Assembly (NCBI RefSeq): GCF_034661295.1
Contig: NZ_CP141062.1
Span: 2,604,001-2,668,000 of the forward strand
From: Faecalibacter sp. LW9
Lineage (GTDB): Bacteria > Bacteroidota > Bacteroidia > Flavobacteriales > Weeksellaceae
Length of the DNA: 64,000 nucleotides
Direction: 5' to 3'
Shown here in pieces: positions 46,651-54,693 of the stretch. Every line of letters begins with the position of its first letter. Position 1 is the stretch's first letter. The notes below the pieces were generated by a model. That model was not told where the DNA came from and did not search any database. It was given only the letters and a program-made list of their open reading frames with translations. Position numbers and translations under genes: made by a program.

Positions 46651-47766
46651 TTATTCTTTCTGCATCACACGATAAGTCGGATCGTTCTCAATATTGATTT
46701 CAATCACACTATGTGCTTTATCTAGCAATTGAATAGAGTCTTGACTTAAATGACGTAATATAACTTTTTTGTTACGGTTAGCATATTTTGTTGTGATAAC
46801 ATTAAGTGCTTCGATTGCACTCATATCTGCAACACGACTTTCCTTCATATCAATGATAATTTCATTTGGATCATCAATCACATCAAACTTTTCGTAAAAT
46901 GCTGTCACAGATCCAAAAAATAAAGGTCCATAAATTTCATATACCTTACGCCCATGTTCATCCATGGATTTTCGAGCACGAATTCTTTTTGCATTATCCC
47001 AAGCGAATATTAAGGCACACATCAAGACCCCTACAAATACGGCTAACGCTAAATTATGTAAGACTACCGTAATCCCAGCCACTACAATCGCTACTAGTAT
47101 ATCCGATTTCGGCATCTTAGTAATTAATTTAAAAAAGCCCCATTTGAAGGTCGAAATTGCTACCATCATCATCACACCTACTAACGCTGCCATAGGAATT
47201 TTTTCTATGATAGGTGCTCCAACCAGAATAATGACTAAAATTGTAATCGCTCCAATCGCAGGTGCGATACGTGTTCGTGACCCTGCTTCTAAATTCACAA
47301 ACGTTTGTGCAATCATTGCACATCCTCCCATTCCGCCAAAAAATCCATTGGCTATATTGGCTGTTCCTTGCGCAATCGCTTCTTTATTCGATTGTCCTTT
47401 GGTATTGGTGATTTCATCCACCAATGTTAATGTTAAAAGAGTTTCGATTAACCCCACAGACCCCATAATAATGGCATAAGGCAAGATAATTTCTAATGTT
47501 TCAAAGGTCATGGGAACCATTGGTATATGGAAAGATGGTAAGTTTCCTTGAATTGCGGCTATATCCCCACTGTTTTGGTATCAATTCCGAAAGCTAATAC
47601 TACCCCAAATACAACCATAATCGCGACCAACGAAGCTGGAATCATTTTCGTAATTTTTGGAAAAAAGATTATTTTAAACCAAATAAGTTTGTAAAAAGTA
47701 GTTTACAAGATTGGAAAATACTATTGGTAACGATTTAGTAATGGTGCTTACTACACTTGCTTTCAT
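46651..47766 (-). pseudogene. SulP-family anion transporter gene, internally deleted and frameshifted
   Basis: The C-terminal half is readable: transmembrane segments (ETLLTLTLVDEITNTKGQSNKEAIAQG, typical SulP) plus a STAS domain ending KVILRHLSQDSIQLLDKAHSV. Further upstream the frame KMIPASLVAIMVVFGVVLAFGIDTKTVG continues the protein, but one base is missing near 47568, so the stop codon TAG follows. Before it, an ATG at 47766 opens a 30-codon frame (MKASVVSTITKSLP...). About 150-200 N-terminal residues of a SulP (~550 aa) protein are absent. This is a degenerate transporter for sulfate/bicarbonate-type anions, lying exactly at the edge of the sulfur island. Confidence 0.8.
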
Positions 47767-47828
47767 TTGATTACCTTGTAAATCAAGGATCAAAAATATA
47801 AAAAATCTATTTGTTTTTAGATTGAAAA

Positions 47829-48395
47829 CTAATTTATTTTGTCTATTTTAATTTTCCACAACCCCCTTAAATCATTCAGTTTATATCCAACAGCTTTGTC
47901 ATTTGGGTAGGATGTGTTTATTTTTTGCAAGGTTTTTTCTTCAATGTCGGTTGTTGGGTTTCCATGACACTTCATACAGGTAGGCATTGCGAGGTTAATT
48001 CTTTTGTAATACACATATTGCTCGTTCTGCGTAAGCAATGTGTCTGACAATTCTTGCTTTCTTTTGAATTCATCAAAAATGGAACGATCGGTTTTTGTTT
48101 TGAGATTATTTTTGGGATTTCTGTTTTTATCTGTGATACGTTGGATACTCATCCGAACTTCTTTTGATAACGAATCGGTAATAGGTATCGCTTTAACATG
48201 GCAAAAATCCACGGCGTATTCCGTTCCACCCTTTTGTATAGCAGTAGCTACGTTTTGCAGTAAAACCATTTGAGATACTGTCGCAATAGAATCAGCCTGA
48301 TTTTTTAGGTCAGCAATTTCTCTTTCATTATGAGTAGTTTGCTGACAAGAAGTTGCAGTTAGTCCCAGTAATAAAGTCAATATTTTAAAATTCAT
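47829..48395 (-). CDS. DUF3365 single-haem lipoprotein
   Basis: 188 residues with a lipoprotein signal (LLLGLTATSC). The haem-binding motif CMKCH lies in AMPTCMKCHGNP, following the DUF3365 sensor-like region (AVDFCHVKAIPITDSLSKE). Such proteins hold one c-type haem outside the cytoplasm and are proposed to sense or carry electrons; the exact role is unknown. It is transcribed alone and in the opposite direction to the 48514-52028 operon. Its promoter has a TATTTTTG -7 box and shares one GTAAC-N4-GTTAC site with that operon. Confidence 0.85.
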   Translation of the reverse strand: MNFKILTLLLGLTATSCQQTTHNEREIADLKNQADSIATVSQMVLLQNVATAIQKGGTEYAVDFCHVKAIPITDSLSKEVRMSIQRITDKNRNPKNNLKTKTDRSIFDEFKRKQELSDTLLTQNEQYVYYKRINLAMPTCMKCHGNPTTDIEEKTLQKINTSYPNDKAVGYKLNDLRGLWKIKIDKIN

Positions 48396-48409
48396 TGTTC
48401 AGTTTCTTT

Positions 48410-48483
48410 CAAAAATAGTTCATCGGAAATATTCACTGTGTAACATTGGTTACAAAACATTGAATTGGTTCTATCTATTTTTG
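48410..48483. promoter_or_regulatory. divergent promoter pair sharing one Crp/Fnr-type site (site A)
   Basis: The palindrome TGTAACATTGGTTACA (core 48440-48453) has its centre at 48446.5. A TATTTTTG -7 box lies on each side: 48417-48410 on the minus strand for the DUF3365 gene and 48476-48483 on the plus strand for the 48514 operon. Both centres are exactly 33 bp from the palindrome centre. The symmetry suggests one activator dimer drives both promoters. Confidence 0.75.
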
Positions 48484-48513
48484 CTTTAATTTCAAACTGT
48501 TTTCAGTTGTATC

Positions 48514-48876
48514 ATGTTTCAGTTTCTAAAGACATATCGCCAAATTGTGATCGTTTTGCTAACGATTATAATGGCTATTCCGTGTTCGGTAAAAAGAGAT
48601 CTGAAGCAACAATTTCAATCTGAAAGCACCCAATCTACAAGCAATAATTCTCCCAAAATAGGATGCACTTCTTTCTGTTCCCTATATTCGGAATCCAATA
48701 ATAAACAAAAAAGCCAAACATTCCAAACATTCCGCAAAGCTGCATTACCATATTTTTTCTTATATGCATATGAAAGCATCATAACAGTAGATTTCATTGC
48801 TCCGATTATAGATAATTACCATTTCTATAAGGAAAAAATCCCCACACATATCCGAAACCAACAATTCTTGATTTGA
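48514..48876 (+). CDS. hypothetical membrane-associated protein (120 aa)
   Basis: Starts FLKTYRQIVIVLLTIIMAIPCSVKRDLKQ, one N-terminal helix or signal anchor ending in Cys, then a low-complexity polar stretch with IGCTSFCSLY (CxxxC). The same kind of small protein occurs next to metal- or redox-related operons in flavobacteria, from what I recall, but no function is established. First gene after the divergent promoter, so it probably leads the DoxX-DsrE-SoxB-TlpA operon. Confidence 0.7.
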   Translation: MFQFLKTYRQIVIVLLTIIMAIPCSVKRDLKQQFQSESTQSTSNNSPKIGCTSFCSLYSESNNKQKSQTFQTFRKAALPYFFLYAYESIITVDFIAPIIDNYHFYKEKIPTHIRNQQFLI

Positions 48877-48944
48877 TGCCTTGATGAATTTACTGTTTAG
48901 AACAGTATCATTTTCGATTAGTATTTATCAAATCAGAATTATCT

Positions 48945-49352
48945 ATGGACAAACAAATTCAGATAAACGGATTATCCGTTTTGTTATTACGTGCTGCACT
49001 CAGTGGTATTTTCATTGTCGCAGGCGTATCGCATCTATTAAATCCCGAAGGTGTAACCCAACGTATTCAAAATGCTCCTTACAGTAGCTTTGCATCTATG
49101 TTTGGCGACCCACATTTATTAGGGATTCTTTCAGGCTACGTCCTACTCGTTTTCGGAATTACTTTCCTCTTGGGCATTTTTACCTGTTGGTCAGCTATTA
49201 TCTTGTTTATAACGCTCATTCCCATTACAATAACTATACAAATGGGAAATGGTGTGCTACACGGTCCGCTTTGGAAAAATATTGCCCTATTCGGAGGATT
49301 GCTGTTTTTTATCCTCAACAACCCAAAATCATATAGTCTTTACAACAAATAA
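48945..49352 (+). CDS. DoxX-family membrane protein
   Basis: 135 residues with four membrane helices. The family signature is LLLRAALSGIFIVAGVSHLLNPEGV, followed by GDPHLLGILSGYVLLVFGITFLLG and IALFGGLLFFIL. DoxX/DoxD proteins include a subunit of the archaeal thiosulfate:quinone oxidoreductase. In this sulfur context a thiosulfate- or quinone-linked role is plausible, but DoxX proteins are diverse and this is an inference. The DsrE gene starts 26 bp downstream. Confidence 0.85.
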   Translation: MDKQIQINGLSVLLLRAALSGIFIVAGVSHLLNPEGVTQRIQNAPYSSFASMFGDPHLLGILSGYVLLVFGITFLLGIFTCWSAIILFITLIPITITIQMGNGVLHGPLWKNIALFGGLLFFILNNPKSYSLYNK

Positions 49353-49378
49353 TCAATAACATTTAAAATCAAAATAAA

Positions 49379-49819
49379 ATGAAAAAACAAATCATAATTA
49401 TCGCTTTATCCCTTTTAGGAATAACTTTTTTAAATGATGTAAAAGCTCAAACTCTTACCACATCCCAAGTAGAAAATGCCATTAAAAAGAATGGGAAATA
49501 TGCCCTGTTAGTTCAAAATCCCAAGCATTTTATGGTATCGGTTATGACAGGCGAAGAATACAAAGCAAAAAGTCCGAAAATAGAATTTGAAATTGTGCTT
49601 ATCGGTGAAGTGGTAAAGGATTTGGCTGAAAAAGAAGACTTAAAATCTTTCATTCAAAAAGCCGAAAAAGCAGGAATTAAAATTGTGGTTTGCGAATTTG
49701 CAATGGAAAAATTAGGCGTAAAAAAATCGCAATATCAACCTTCGATATTAACTACGCCTAACGGTTTTACCTATCTTTTTGGTTTGCAGGAATTAGGATT
49801 TAAAACCATAACGCTTTAA
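49379..49819 (+). CDS. DsrE-family protein with signal peptide
   Basis: 146 residues with a signal peptide (MKKQIIIIALSLLGITFLNDVKAQ). The DsrE fold shows SVMTGEEYKAKSPKIEFEIVLIGEVVKDL and IKIVVCEFAMEKLGV; the Cys lies in the loop where sulfur-relay DsrE/TusD proteins bind persulfide. Its extracytoplasmic location differs from cytosolic TusD. Role in sulfur transfer is inferred from the family and its neighbours. Confidence 0.85.
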   Translation: MKKQIIIIALSLLGITFLNDVKAQTLTTSQVENAIKKNGKYALLVQNPKHFMVSVMTGEEYKAKSPKIEFEIVLIGEVVKDLAEKEDLKSFIQKAEKAGIKIVVCEFAMEKLGVKKSQYQPSILTTPNGFTYLFGLQELGFKTITL

Positions 49820-49828
49820 TGAAATTGT

Positions 49829-51430
49829 ATGAAAAAATTAGCAATATTATTCAGCTCAATAGCGATGCTATCTTGTAGCGACAACAATACAGAAGAAGTC
49901 ATTACCATTTTGCAAACTGCGGACATACATGCCTATCTTAATCCGCATTCGGAATTGTTTGTAGAGAATGACTCCATCGTTTTCAGAAATGCTGGTGGTT
50001 TAGCGAATATCAAAACGTTGATAGAATCGGTACGTAAAGAAAATCCCGATGGAACTGTTTTTATCGATGGTGGAGATTTGATACAGGGAAGTGGCGAAAG
50101 TGTATATTCTGAGGGTAAAATATTTCCAGCTCTGATTCAACAGATGAATTATGATTTATTGATTCCGGGAAATTGGGAGGTTATATATGGCAAACAAATA
50201 ATGTTGGAGGTGATGAACGGTTATAAAACCAACGTTATCGTATCGAATATGTATCACGAAGCGGACGAAAAGCCGATTTTTCCACCCTATTGGATTACCG
50301 AAAAGAAAGGTGTTAAAATGGGATTTATCGCTTACAATGACCCAGAAGTGCCGATACGTCAAAATCCCGGTTTCAGCGAAGGATTGAAATTTACCGAAGT
50401 AGATAACAATCTGAAAGAGCTCATCAAAGAACTTAAAGAGAACCAAAAAGTAGACTTGCTCTTTTTGGTAGCACATATCGGTATTTCCAAACAGGTTTTA
50501 TTGGCAAACAATCCCGCAGTTGAAGGTGTAGATTTTATCTTTGGAAATGACACACACGAACGCATCCGAAAACCGATAAAAGGTAAATTCACAACGGTCG
50601 TAGAGCCTGGTGCGTTTGGTTCGTTTGTAGGGAAATTAGATTTAAAAATCAAAGACAAAAAAATCGTGGGTTACGACTACGAACTGATAGAAGTGGACCC
50701 GGAGAAATATCCCGCAAATGCCGAAGTACAGCAATTGGTCGATCAATCATTAGCTCCTTACAAAGAAGATATGCAACGCATATTGGGCTATACCACTACA
50801 CCGATGTACCGCTATTTGGTAGTTGAAAATCCGATGGACAATATGATTACCGATGCTTTGCTTTGGAAATCAGGTGCTGATTTTGCTACTTCCAATGGTT
50901 TTCGTTTTGGCGTGCCGATTGTACCGGATGCAAGTGGCAAAAAAGCCATTACCAAAGAAGACCTATGGCGGATGCTGCCTGTGGATGAACATATGAAAGT
51001 AGGCGAAGTAAGCGGTCAGCAAATCAAAGACTGGCTGGAAAAGGAAATCAACAATGTGTTTGCCAAAGATCCGTCCAAACGTTTCGGTGGTTGGCTGGTT
51101 CGTTTTTCAGGAATGACCTTGAAATTTGACAGCTCCAAAGAAATGGGCGAACGTGTGCTGGAAGTAACCATTCAGGGCAAACCAATGGAACTCGATAAAA
51201 CCTATAAAATGGCTTCGTGTAACCGTACCGGAGAGCCTTTACACGTATTATGCCGTATGCCAAATGGTAAAAATGTTGAGATTAAAGACTATACTTTGCA
51301 TGATGCCGTAGAAGAATATTTAAAAGCAAAAGGAACAGTAAATCCTGTACTGGATGGACGTTCCATTGCAGTAAATCTGGGTACAAACGCCTTCTCACAA
51401 ATGGCGGAAACAGGGTATAAATTTCGATAG
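49829..51430 (+). CDS. SoxB-like 5'-nucleotidase/metallophosphatase-family lipoprotein
   Basis: 533 residues with a lipoprotein signal (AMLSC). It has the two-domain metallophosphatase/5'-nucleotidase fold: LQTADIHAYLNP (D-x-H), FIDGGDLIQGSGE, LLFLVAHIGIS, and a C-terminal domain with ASCNRTGEPLHV. The usual GNHEFD is GNWEVIYG, as in SoxB thiosulfohydrolases, where a Trp replaces the His. The usual GHTH is GNDTHE, lacking the first His. SoxB releases sulfate from cysteine-bound thiosulfate; this protein has no SoxXA/SoxYZ/SoxCD partners in the window. It could hydrolyse a sulfur ester on another carrier, or a phosphoester. Placed in an operon with DoxX, DsrE and TlpA. Confidence 0.78.
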   Translation: MKKLAILFSSIAMLSCSDNNTEEVITILQTADIHAYLNPHSELFVENDSIVFRNAGGLANIKTLIESVRKENPDGTVFIDGGDLIQGSGESVYSEGKIFPALIQQMNYDLLIPGNWEVIYGKQIMLEVMNGYKTNVIVSNMYHEADEKPIFPPYWITEKKGVKMGFIAYNDPEVPIRQNPGFSEGLKFTEVDNNLKELIKELKENQKVDLLFLVAHIGISKQVLLANNPAVEGVDFIFGNDTHERIRKPIKGKFTTVVEPGAFGSFVGKLDLKIKDKKIVGYDYELIEVDPEKYPANAEVQQLVDQSLAPYKEDMQRILGYTTTPMYRYLVVENPMDNMITDALLWKSGADFATSNGFRFGVPIVPDASGKKAITKEDLWRMLPVDEHMKVGEVSGQQIKDWLEKEINNVFAKDPSKRFGGWLVRFSGMTLKFDSSKEMGERVLEVTIQGKPMELDKTYKMASCNRTGEPLHVLCRMPNGKNVEIKDYTLHDAVEEYLKAKGTVNPVLDGRSIAVNLGTNAFSQMAETGYKFR

Positions 51431-51461
51431 GGTGTAAATTGTAAATCTTAAATTGAAAATA

Positions 51462-52028
51462 ATGATCAAAAATAAAAATCGGTTTTATCTTCCTTCATTT
51501 CACTACCTCATATTGTTGGTTGCAGTGCTTGGAAGCTGTTCCAACTCTGAAGGTAAACATCAGGGAAATCAACCACAGCAAACAAATGTAGTCGCCGAAA
51601 AAATTGACAATTCTATTGAAAACGACATCACATTTCAGGACGGAAACGGTAAATTAATTGCGTTAAATGACCTCAAAGGCAAAGTTGTCTTTATTAACTT
51701 TTGGGCAACCTGGTGTCCGCCTTGTATTCAAGAAATGCCGTCCATTAATGAGTTGAAAGCAAAATTTGAAGGAAATGAAAATATTGTCTTTCTGATGGTA
51801 GATGTAGATGGTAAACATCAAAAATCACAGGCATTTATGGATAAGCGAAAATATGATCTTTCCGTATATGTTCCCCATAGCGAAATCCCCAAAGAATACT
51901 TGGCTGGAGCGATACCTACCACCGTTATTCTGGATAAGAAAGGTGCTATCGCGGCAAGGATTGAAGGAGGAAGGGATTATTCGTTACCTGAAATCTCTAA
52001 TGGATTAAAAAAGCTTTTGGAAGAGTAG
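51462..52028 (+). CDS. TlpA/ResA-like thioredoxin lipoprotein
   Basis: 188 residues from the ATG at 51462; a TTG 9 bp earlier is a possible alternative. The lipoprotein signal ends VLGSC. The redox site is FWATWCPPC, the TlpA type. Conserved GAIPTTVILDKKG gives the cis-Pro loop. Such proteins keep thiols reduced outside the cytoplasm, e.g. haem-binding or sulfur-carrier cysteines; here perhaps the DUF3365 haem site or the SoxB-like pathway (SoxW/SoxS analogue). Last gene of the operon. Confidence 0.87.
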   Translation: MIKNKNRFYLPSFHYLILLVAVLGSCSNSEGKHQGNQPQQTNVVAEKIDNSIENDITFQDGNGKLIALNDLKGKVVFINFWATWCPPCIQEMPSINELKAKFEGNENIVFLMVDVDGKHQKSQAFMDKRKYDLSVYVPHSEIPKEYLAGAIPTTVILDKKGAIAARIEGGRDYSLPEISNGLKKLLEE

Positions 52029-52033
52029 CATAA

Positions 52034-52069
52034 AAAATCCGAAGATTTAATTGTCTTCGGATTTTTTTT
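52034..52069. terminator. bidirectional intrinsic terminator
   Basis: ATCCGAAGA and TCTTCGGAT pair around TTTAATTG, flanked by A and T runs, between the convergent SoxB-like and thioredoxin operons. Confidence 0.9.
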
Positions 52070-52361
52070 AGACATTTTCGTTTATCAAACGCTCCAGCTC
52101 ATTAGCTTGAAAAACGCCCGACTGTCGCCATTTTATCTCTCCATTTTTAAAGATAACCAATGTGGGTACACTCCGTATTTGGTATTGTGCAGCAACCTGT
52201 GGGTTCTGATCTACATCAATTTTAATGATTGAAGCCGTATCTCCAATACGCTGTTTAAGTTCTTCTAAAATAGGAGTCTGCATTTTACAGGGACCGCACC
52301 ATACCGCAAAAAAATCCACCAAAACCGGCTTATCCTGATTAATTATTTCCTGAAATGTCAT
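52068..52361 (-). CDS. trxA: thioredoxin
   Basis: 97 residues, complete thioredoxin fold with the active site WCGPC (Cys22, Cys25) and cis-Pro loop ([11 protein letters not shown]). Cytosolic (no signal). The ATG overlaps the stop of the DUF6132 gene (ATGA). It can reduce the persulfides formed on the rhodaneses and peroxiredoxin of this operon. It is the last of ten genes starting from the promoter at 57.8 kb. Confidence 0.92.
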   Translation of the reverse strand: MTFQEIINQDKPVLVDFFAVWCGPCKMQTPILEELKQRIGDTASIIKIDVDQNPQVAAQYQIRSVPTLVIFKNGEIKWRQSGVFQANELERLINENV

Positions 52362-52564
52362 TGTTTTGCTTTTTTATTTTTTTTAAACATAGAGAATACC
52401 AAACCACCCATTACTGAACCGTATAATGTGCTATTCAGCGGATTGGAAGTGATGGCACAAGTGCCTGTGTTACAACCTACAAACTTCCAATAGAGAAATC
52501 CGGCAAGAGCACCTAATGGTATTCCGATAATGGTTAAAAGGTTTTTTCTTATAAATGTATTCAT
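52358..52564 (-). CDS. DUF6132 small membrane protein
   Basis: 68 residues. N-terminal helix [18 protein letters not shown], then [32 protein letters not shown] with a CxxxxC in the loop and a second helix. It is often found next to rhodaneses and thioredoxins in Bacteroidetes; function unknown. Overlaps trxA by 4 bp and follows the DUF2892 gene by 2 bp. Confidence 0.85.
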   Translation of the reverse strand: MNTFIRKNLLTIIGIPLGALAGFLYWKFVGCNTGTCAITSNPLNSTLYGSVMGGLVFSMFKKNKKAKQ

Positions 52565-52566
52565 CG

Positions 52567-52809
52567 CTATTTTGATTTTACTTCTTCGTAGGTAATATCT
52601 TCTGTTCCTGTTGATTTTCTTTGAGAATAATTAGTGCCACAACCCGCCGTACTGCAACAGCCAACATTAAACAAAGGCATCAATGTAAATAAACCACCTA
52701 AAGCAATAAACAACCATTGCTGTGCCTGAATGCCCTGAACGATAATAAATATTCCCAAAACCAAGCGGATAATCCGCATTAAATTCCAGCCTCTTAAATA
52801 GTTTTTCAT
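52567..52809 (-). CDS. DUF2892/YgaP-like membrane protein
   Basis: 80 residues from the ATG at 52809 (MKNYLRGWNLMRIIRL); an in-frame TTG at 52824 overlaps the preceding stop codon and is less likely. Two helices (RIIRLVLGIFIIVQGI; LFIALGGLFTLMPLF) are followed by NVGCCSTAGCGT with three cysteines. YgaP in E. coli is a rhodanese with such a membrane module; here rhodanese and module are separate but adjacent genes. Confidence 0.82.
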   Translation of the reverse strand: MKNYLRGWNLMRIIRLVLGIFIIVQGIQAQQWLFIALGGLFTLMPLFNVGCCSTAGCGTNYSQRKSTGTEDITYEEVKSK

Positions 52810-52820
52810 TTGTCTGCTTT

Positions 52821-53192
52821 TCAATTATTAGAAATTAACGAGTTAACATTTTGCCAAGTACCGCCATTGATAACGTTTTGAAAACCGTTTTTTTCTAAAA
52901 TACTTTTTGCCTGTCCGCTACGGTTACCACTTCTGCAAAACACCACTATATTTTTCTTTCCTTTGAATTTGGAAAGTTGTCCCGAAATTTTGTCTAATGG
53001 AATGTTTACAGCTCCTTTTACACTTCCGGATGCAAACTCGGAAGGTGTACGGACATCAACCAAAAAAGCGTTATCTGCAAGTACTTCTTTTAGTTGCGAA
53101 TTGTCTTGCTGACCGAACAAAAACTTAAATATTCCAAACATAGTAAAAAGGATTAATATTAGATAAACTGCACGAGATTTACTGTTTCTCAT
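52821..53192 (-). CDS. membrane-anchored rhodanese
   Basis: 123 residues. One N-terminal helix (AVYLILILFTMFGIFKFLF) is followed by a single rhodanese domain: FLVDVRTPSEF, SVKGAVNIPLDKI, and the active-site loop VVFCRSGNRSG (catalytic Cys in CRSGNR). The domain probably lies outside the cytoplasm. It can transfer or accept sulfane sulfur. It is a close paralogue of the rhodanese gene at 53.6-53.95 kb. Confidence 0.9.
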   Translation of the reverse strand: MRNSKSRAVYLILILFTMFGIFKFLFGQQDNSQLKEVLADNAFLVDVRTPSEFASGSVKGAVNIPLDKISGQLSKFKGKKNIVVFCRSGNRSGQAKSILEKNGFQNVINGGTWQNVNSLISNN

Positions 53193-53201
53193 TTAACTCA
53201 A

Positions 53202-53633
53202 TTATAAAAATTGTGGTGTTAACGTAATTTCGGTTTTAATAGAATTAGTAACCAAACAATTTTGCTTTGATTTTTCTAAAACTCGTATAGCTTTGTCTTG
53301 TAATTCATTGTTATCCAACCTCACAACAGGTGTAATTACAGCCTCGGTGATTTGAAATTTCTTATCTACCATTTCTAATTTACAAACCGTTTTGCATTCA
53401 AAACTTGTAAAAGGTAATTTGAAATTCTCTGCAATAGCCAAAAAAGTCGCCATATAACAGCTGTTGATTGATGCAGCGAAAAGATGCTCTGGTGACCAAA
53501 TATTCGGCACACCATTTGTAAATTCGGGCGGAGTTGCACATTCTATTTTCGATTCTAAAACAGGAGATGATAATTCGCCTATTCGTCCTTCTTTCCAGTT
53601 TACATCAACTTCGTAATAGTGTTCTTGTAACAT
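53202..53633 (-). CDS. OsmC family protein
   Basis: 143 residues. The two conserved cysteines of the OsmC/Ohr family are present (AASINSCYMATFL and KSKQNCLVTNSIK), along with the intertwined-dimer strands. Ohr/OsmC proteins reduce organic hydroperoxides through a disulfide; some relatives handle persulfides. In this operon either substrate is possible. It lies 3 bp from the downstream rhodanese gene on the upstream side. Confidence 0.87.
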   Translation of the reverse strand: MLQEHYYEVDVNWKEGRIGELSSPVLESKIECATPPEFTNGVPNIWSPEHLFAASINSCYMATFLAIAENFKLPFTSFECKTVCKLEMVDKKFQITEAVITPVVRLDNNELQDKAIRVLEKSKQNCLVTNSIKTEITLTPQFL

Positions 53634-53635
53634 AA

Positions 53636-53953
53636 TTAAATTGTTTTTTCTTTTACTTCATCCAAGGCTTGTTGTACGTTTTGCCAAGGACCACCATTGG
53701 TCACATTCTCGAATCCATTACTTTCCAATATCAATTTTGCATTGCCGCTTCTCGCACCGCTTCGGCAAAAAACGACAATATTTTCGCGATCCTCAAATTG
53801 TGAAAGCTCTTGTTCCAATACGCTTAACGGAATGTTTACAGCTCCGTCAACGCTTCCTGAATTAAATTCTTCAGGGGTTCGTACATCAACCAAAAAAACA
53901 TGATTTTGTATGGTTTGATTGGCATTGATTATATTTTGAAATAATTCTAACAT
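53636..53953 (-). CDS. single-domain rhodanese (cytosolic)
   Basis: 105 residues from the ATG at 53953 (MLELFQNIINANQTIQ). The rhodanese domain has VFLVDVRTPEEF, SVDGAVNIPLSVL and VVFCRSGARSG with the catalytic Cys. It is very similar to the membrane-anchored rhodanese two genes downstream (same CRSGxRSG loop and GG.WQNV end) but has no membrane helix. Confidence 0.9.
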   Translation of the reverse strand: MLELFQNIINANQTIQNHVFLVDVRTPEEFNSGSVDGAVNIPLSVLEQELSQFEDRENIVVFCRSGARSGNAKLILESNGFENVTNGGPWQNVQQALDEVKEKTI

Positions 53954-54019
53954 GACGTAAATTATATTTATAACAAGAAGATTGATTTTATGTTCTTCAA
54001 CCAACCTTCTTGTTCTTAA

Positions 54020-54667
54020 TTAAATTGATTTTTTAGCCAGATACCAATCCACTTGCTCTAAACTTGTGTCGGCTTTACGTTCTTTTAATCCTTCCAATGT
54101 TTTTGGAGCTCCTACTATTACTTTATCGCCTGGCTGCCAGTTCAATGGCATTGCCACTTTATATTCGTCTGAAGTTTGAAGGGCTAATAAAGCACGTTTA
54201 ATTTCTTCCATATTACGTCCTACATTCAATGGATAATACATTATCAAACGGATTTTTCCGGTCGGGTCGATAATAAATACGGCACGAACCGCAGCAGTTT
54301 CACTTTCACCCGGTTGCAACATTCCGTATAGTTTTGCTACTTTCATATCCAAATCTGCAATGATCGGAAAGTTGAACAAAACGCCAGTTTTTTCATCAAC
54401 GGCATTTACCCACGCAATATGCGAATGGATACTGTCAATGCTTAATCCCATCAATTTGGTATTGTGCTTTTCAAAGAAATCGCTTTCGTTCGCAAATCCC
54501 GTCATTTCGGTGGTACAAACCGGTGTGAAATCGGCAGGGTGTGAGAATAAAATCACCCAGCTTCCTTTGTTGTATTCTGAAAATTTTAAATTTCCTGTTG
54601 TAGTCACTGCTTCAAAATCGGGTGCCATATCGCCAATTCTTGGCATTGAGTTTACTTGATTTTCCAT
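54020..54667 (-). CDS. peroxiredoxin (Prx6/1-Cys type)
   Basis: 215 residues. Peroxidatic Cys51 in HPADFTPVCTTEM, then the Prx6-type C-terminus (NWQPGDKVIVGAPKTLE) without a clear resolving Cys at the usual position. It removes H2O2 and, in related systems, persulfides or peroxynitrite; reduction by the operon's thioredoxin is plausible. Encoded in the middle of the persulfide operon. Confidence 0.92.
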   Translation of the reverse strand: MENQVNSMPRIGDMAPDFEAVTTTGNLKFSEYNKGSWVILFSHPADFTPVCTTEMTGFANESDFFEKHNTKLMGLSIDSIHSHIAWVNAVDEKTGVLFNFPIIADLDMKVAKLYGMLQPGESETAAVRAVFIIDPTGKIRLIMYYPLNVGRNMEEIKRALLALQTSDEYKVAMPLNWQPGDKVIVGAPKTLEGLKERKADTSLEQVDWYLAKKSI

Positions 54668-54693
54668 TTTTTTAGAATTTTAATATTATTTAA

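Noticed and set aside
46964-47479. 171-codon open frame on the plus strand
   Set aside because: It is the antisense shadow of the SulP pseudogene; its Ala/Ile/Pro-rich pattern mirrors the sense membrane helices.
47690-47828. Attachment site or integrase scar at the island edge
   Set aside because: I looked for direct repeats, a tRNA end or an integrase and saw none; only the damaged SulP gene marks the boundary.
49829-51430. Complete Sox thiosulfate-oxidation system
   Set aside because: Only a SoxB-like protein is present; no SoxXA, SoxYZ or SoxCD in the window.
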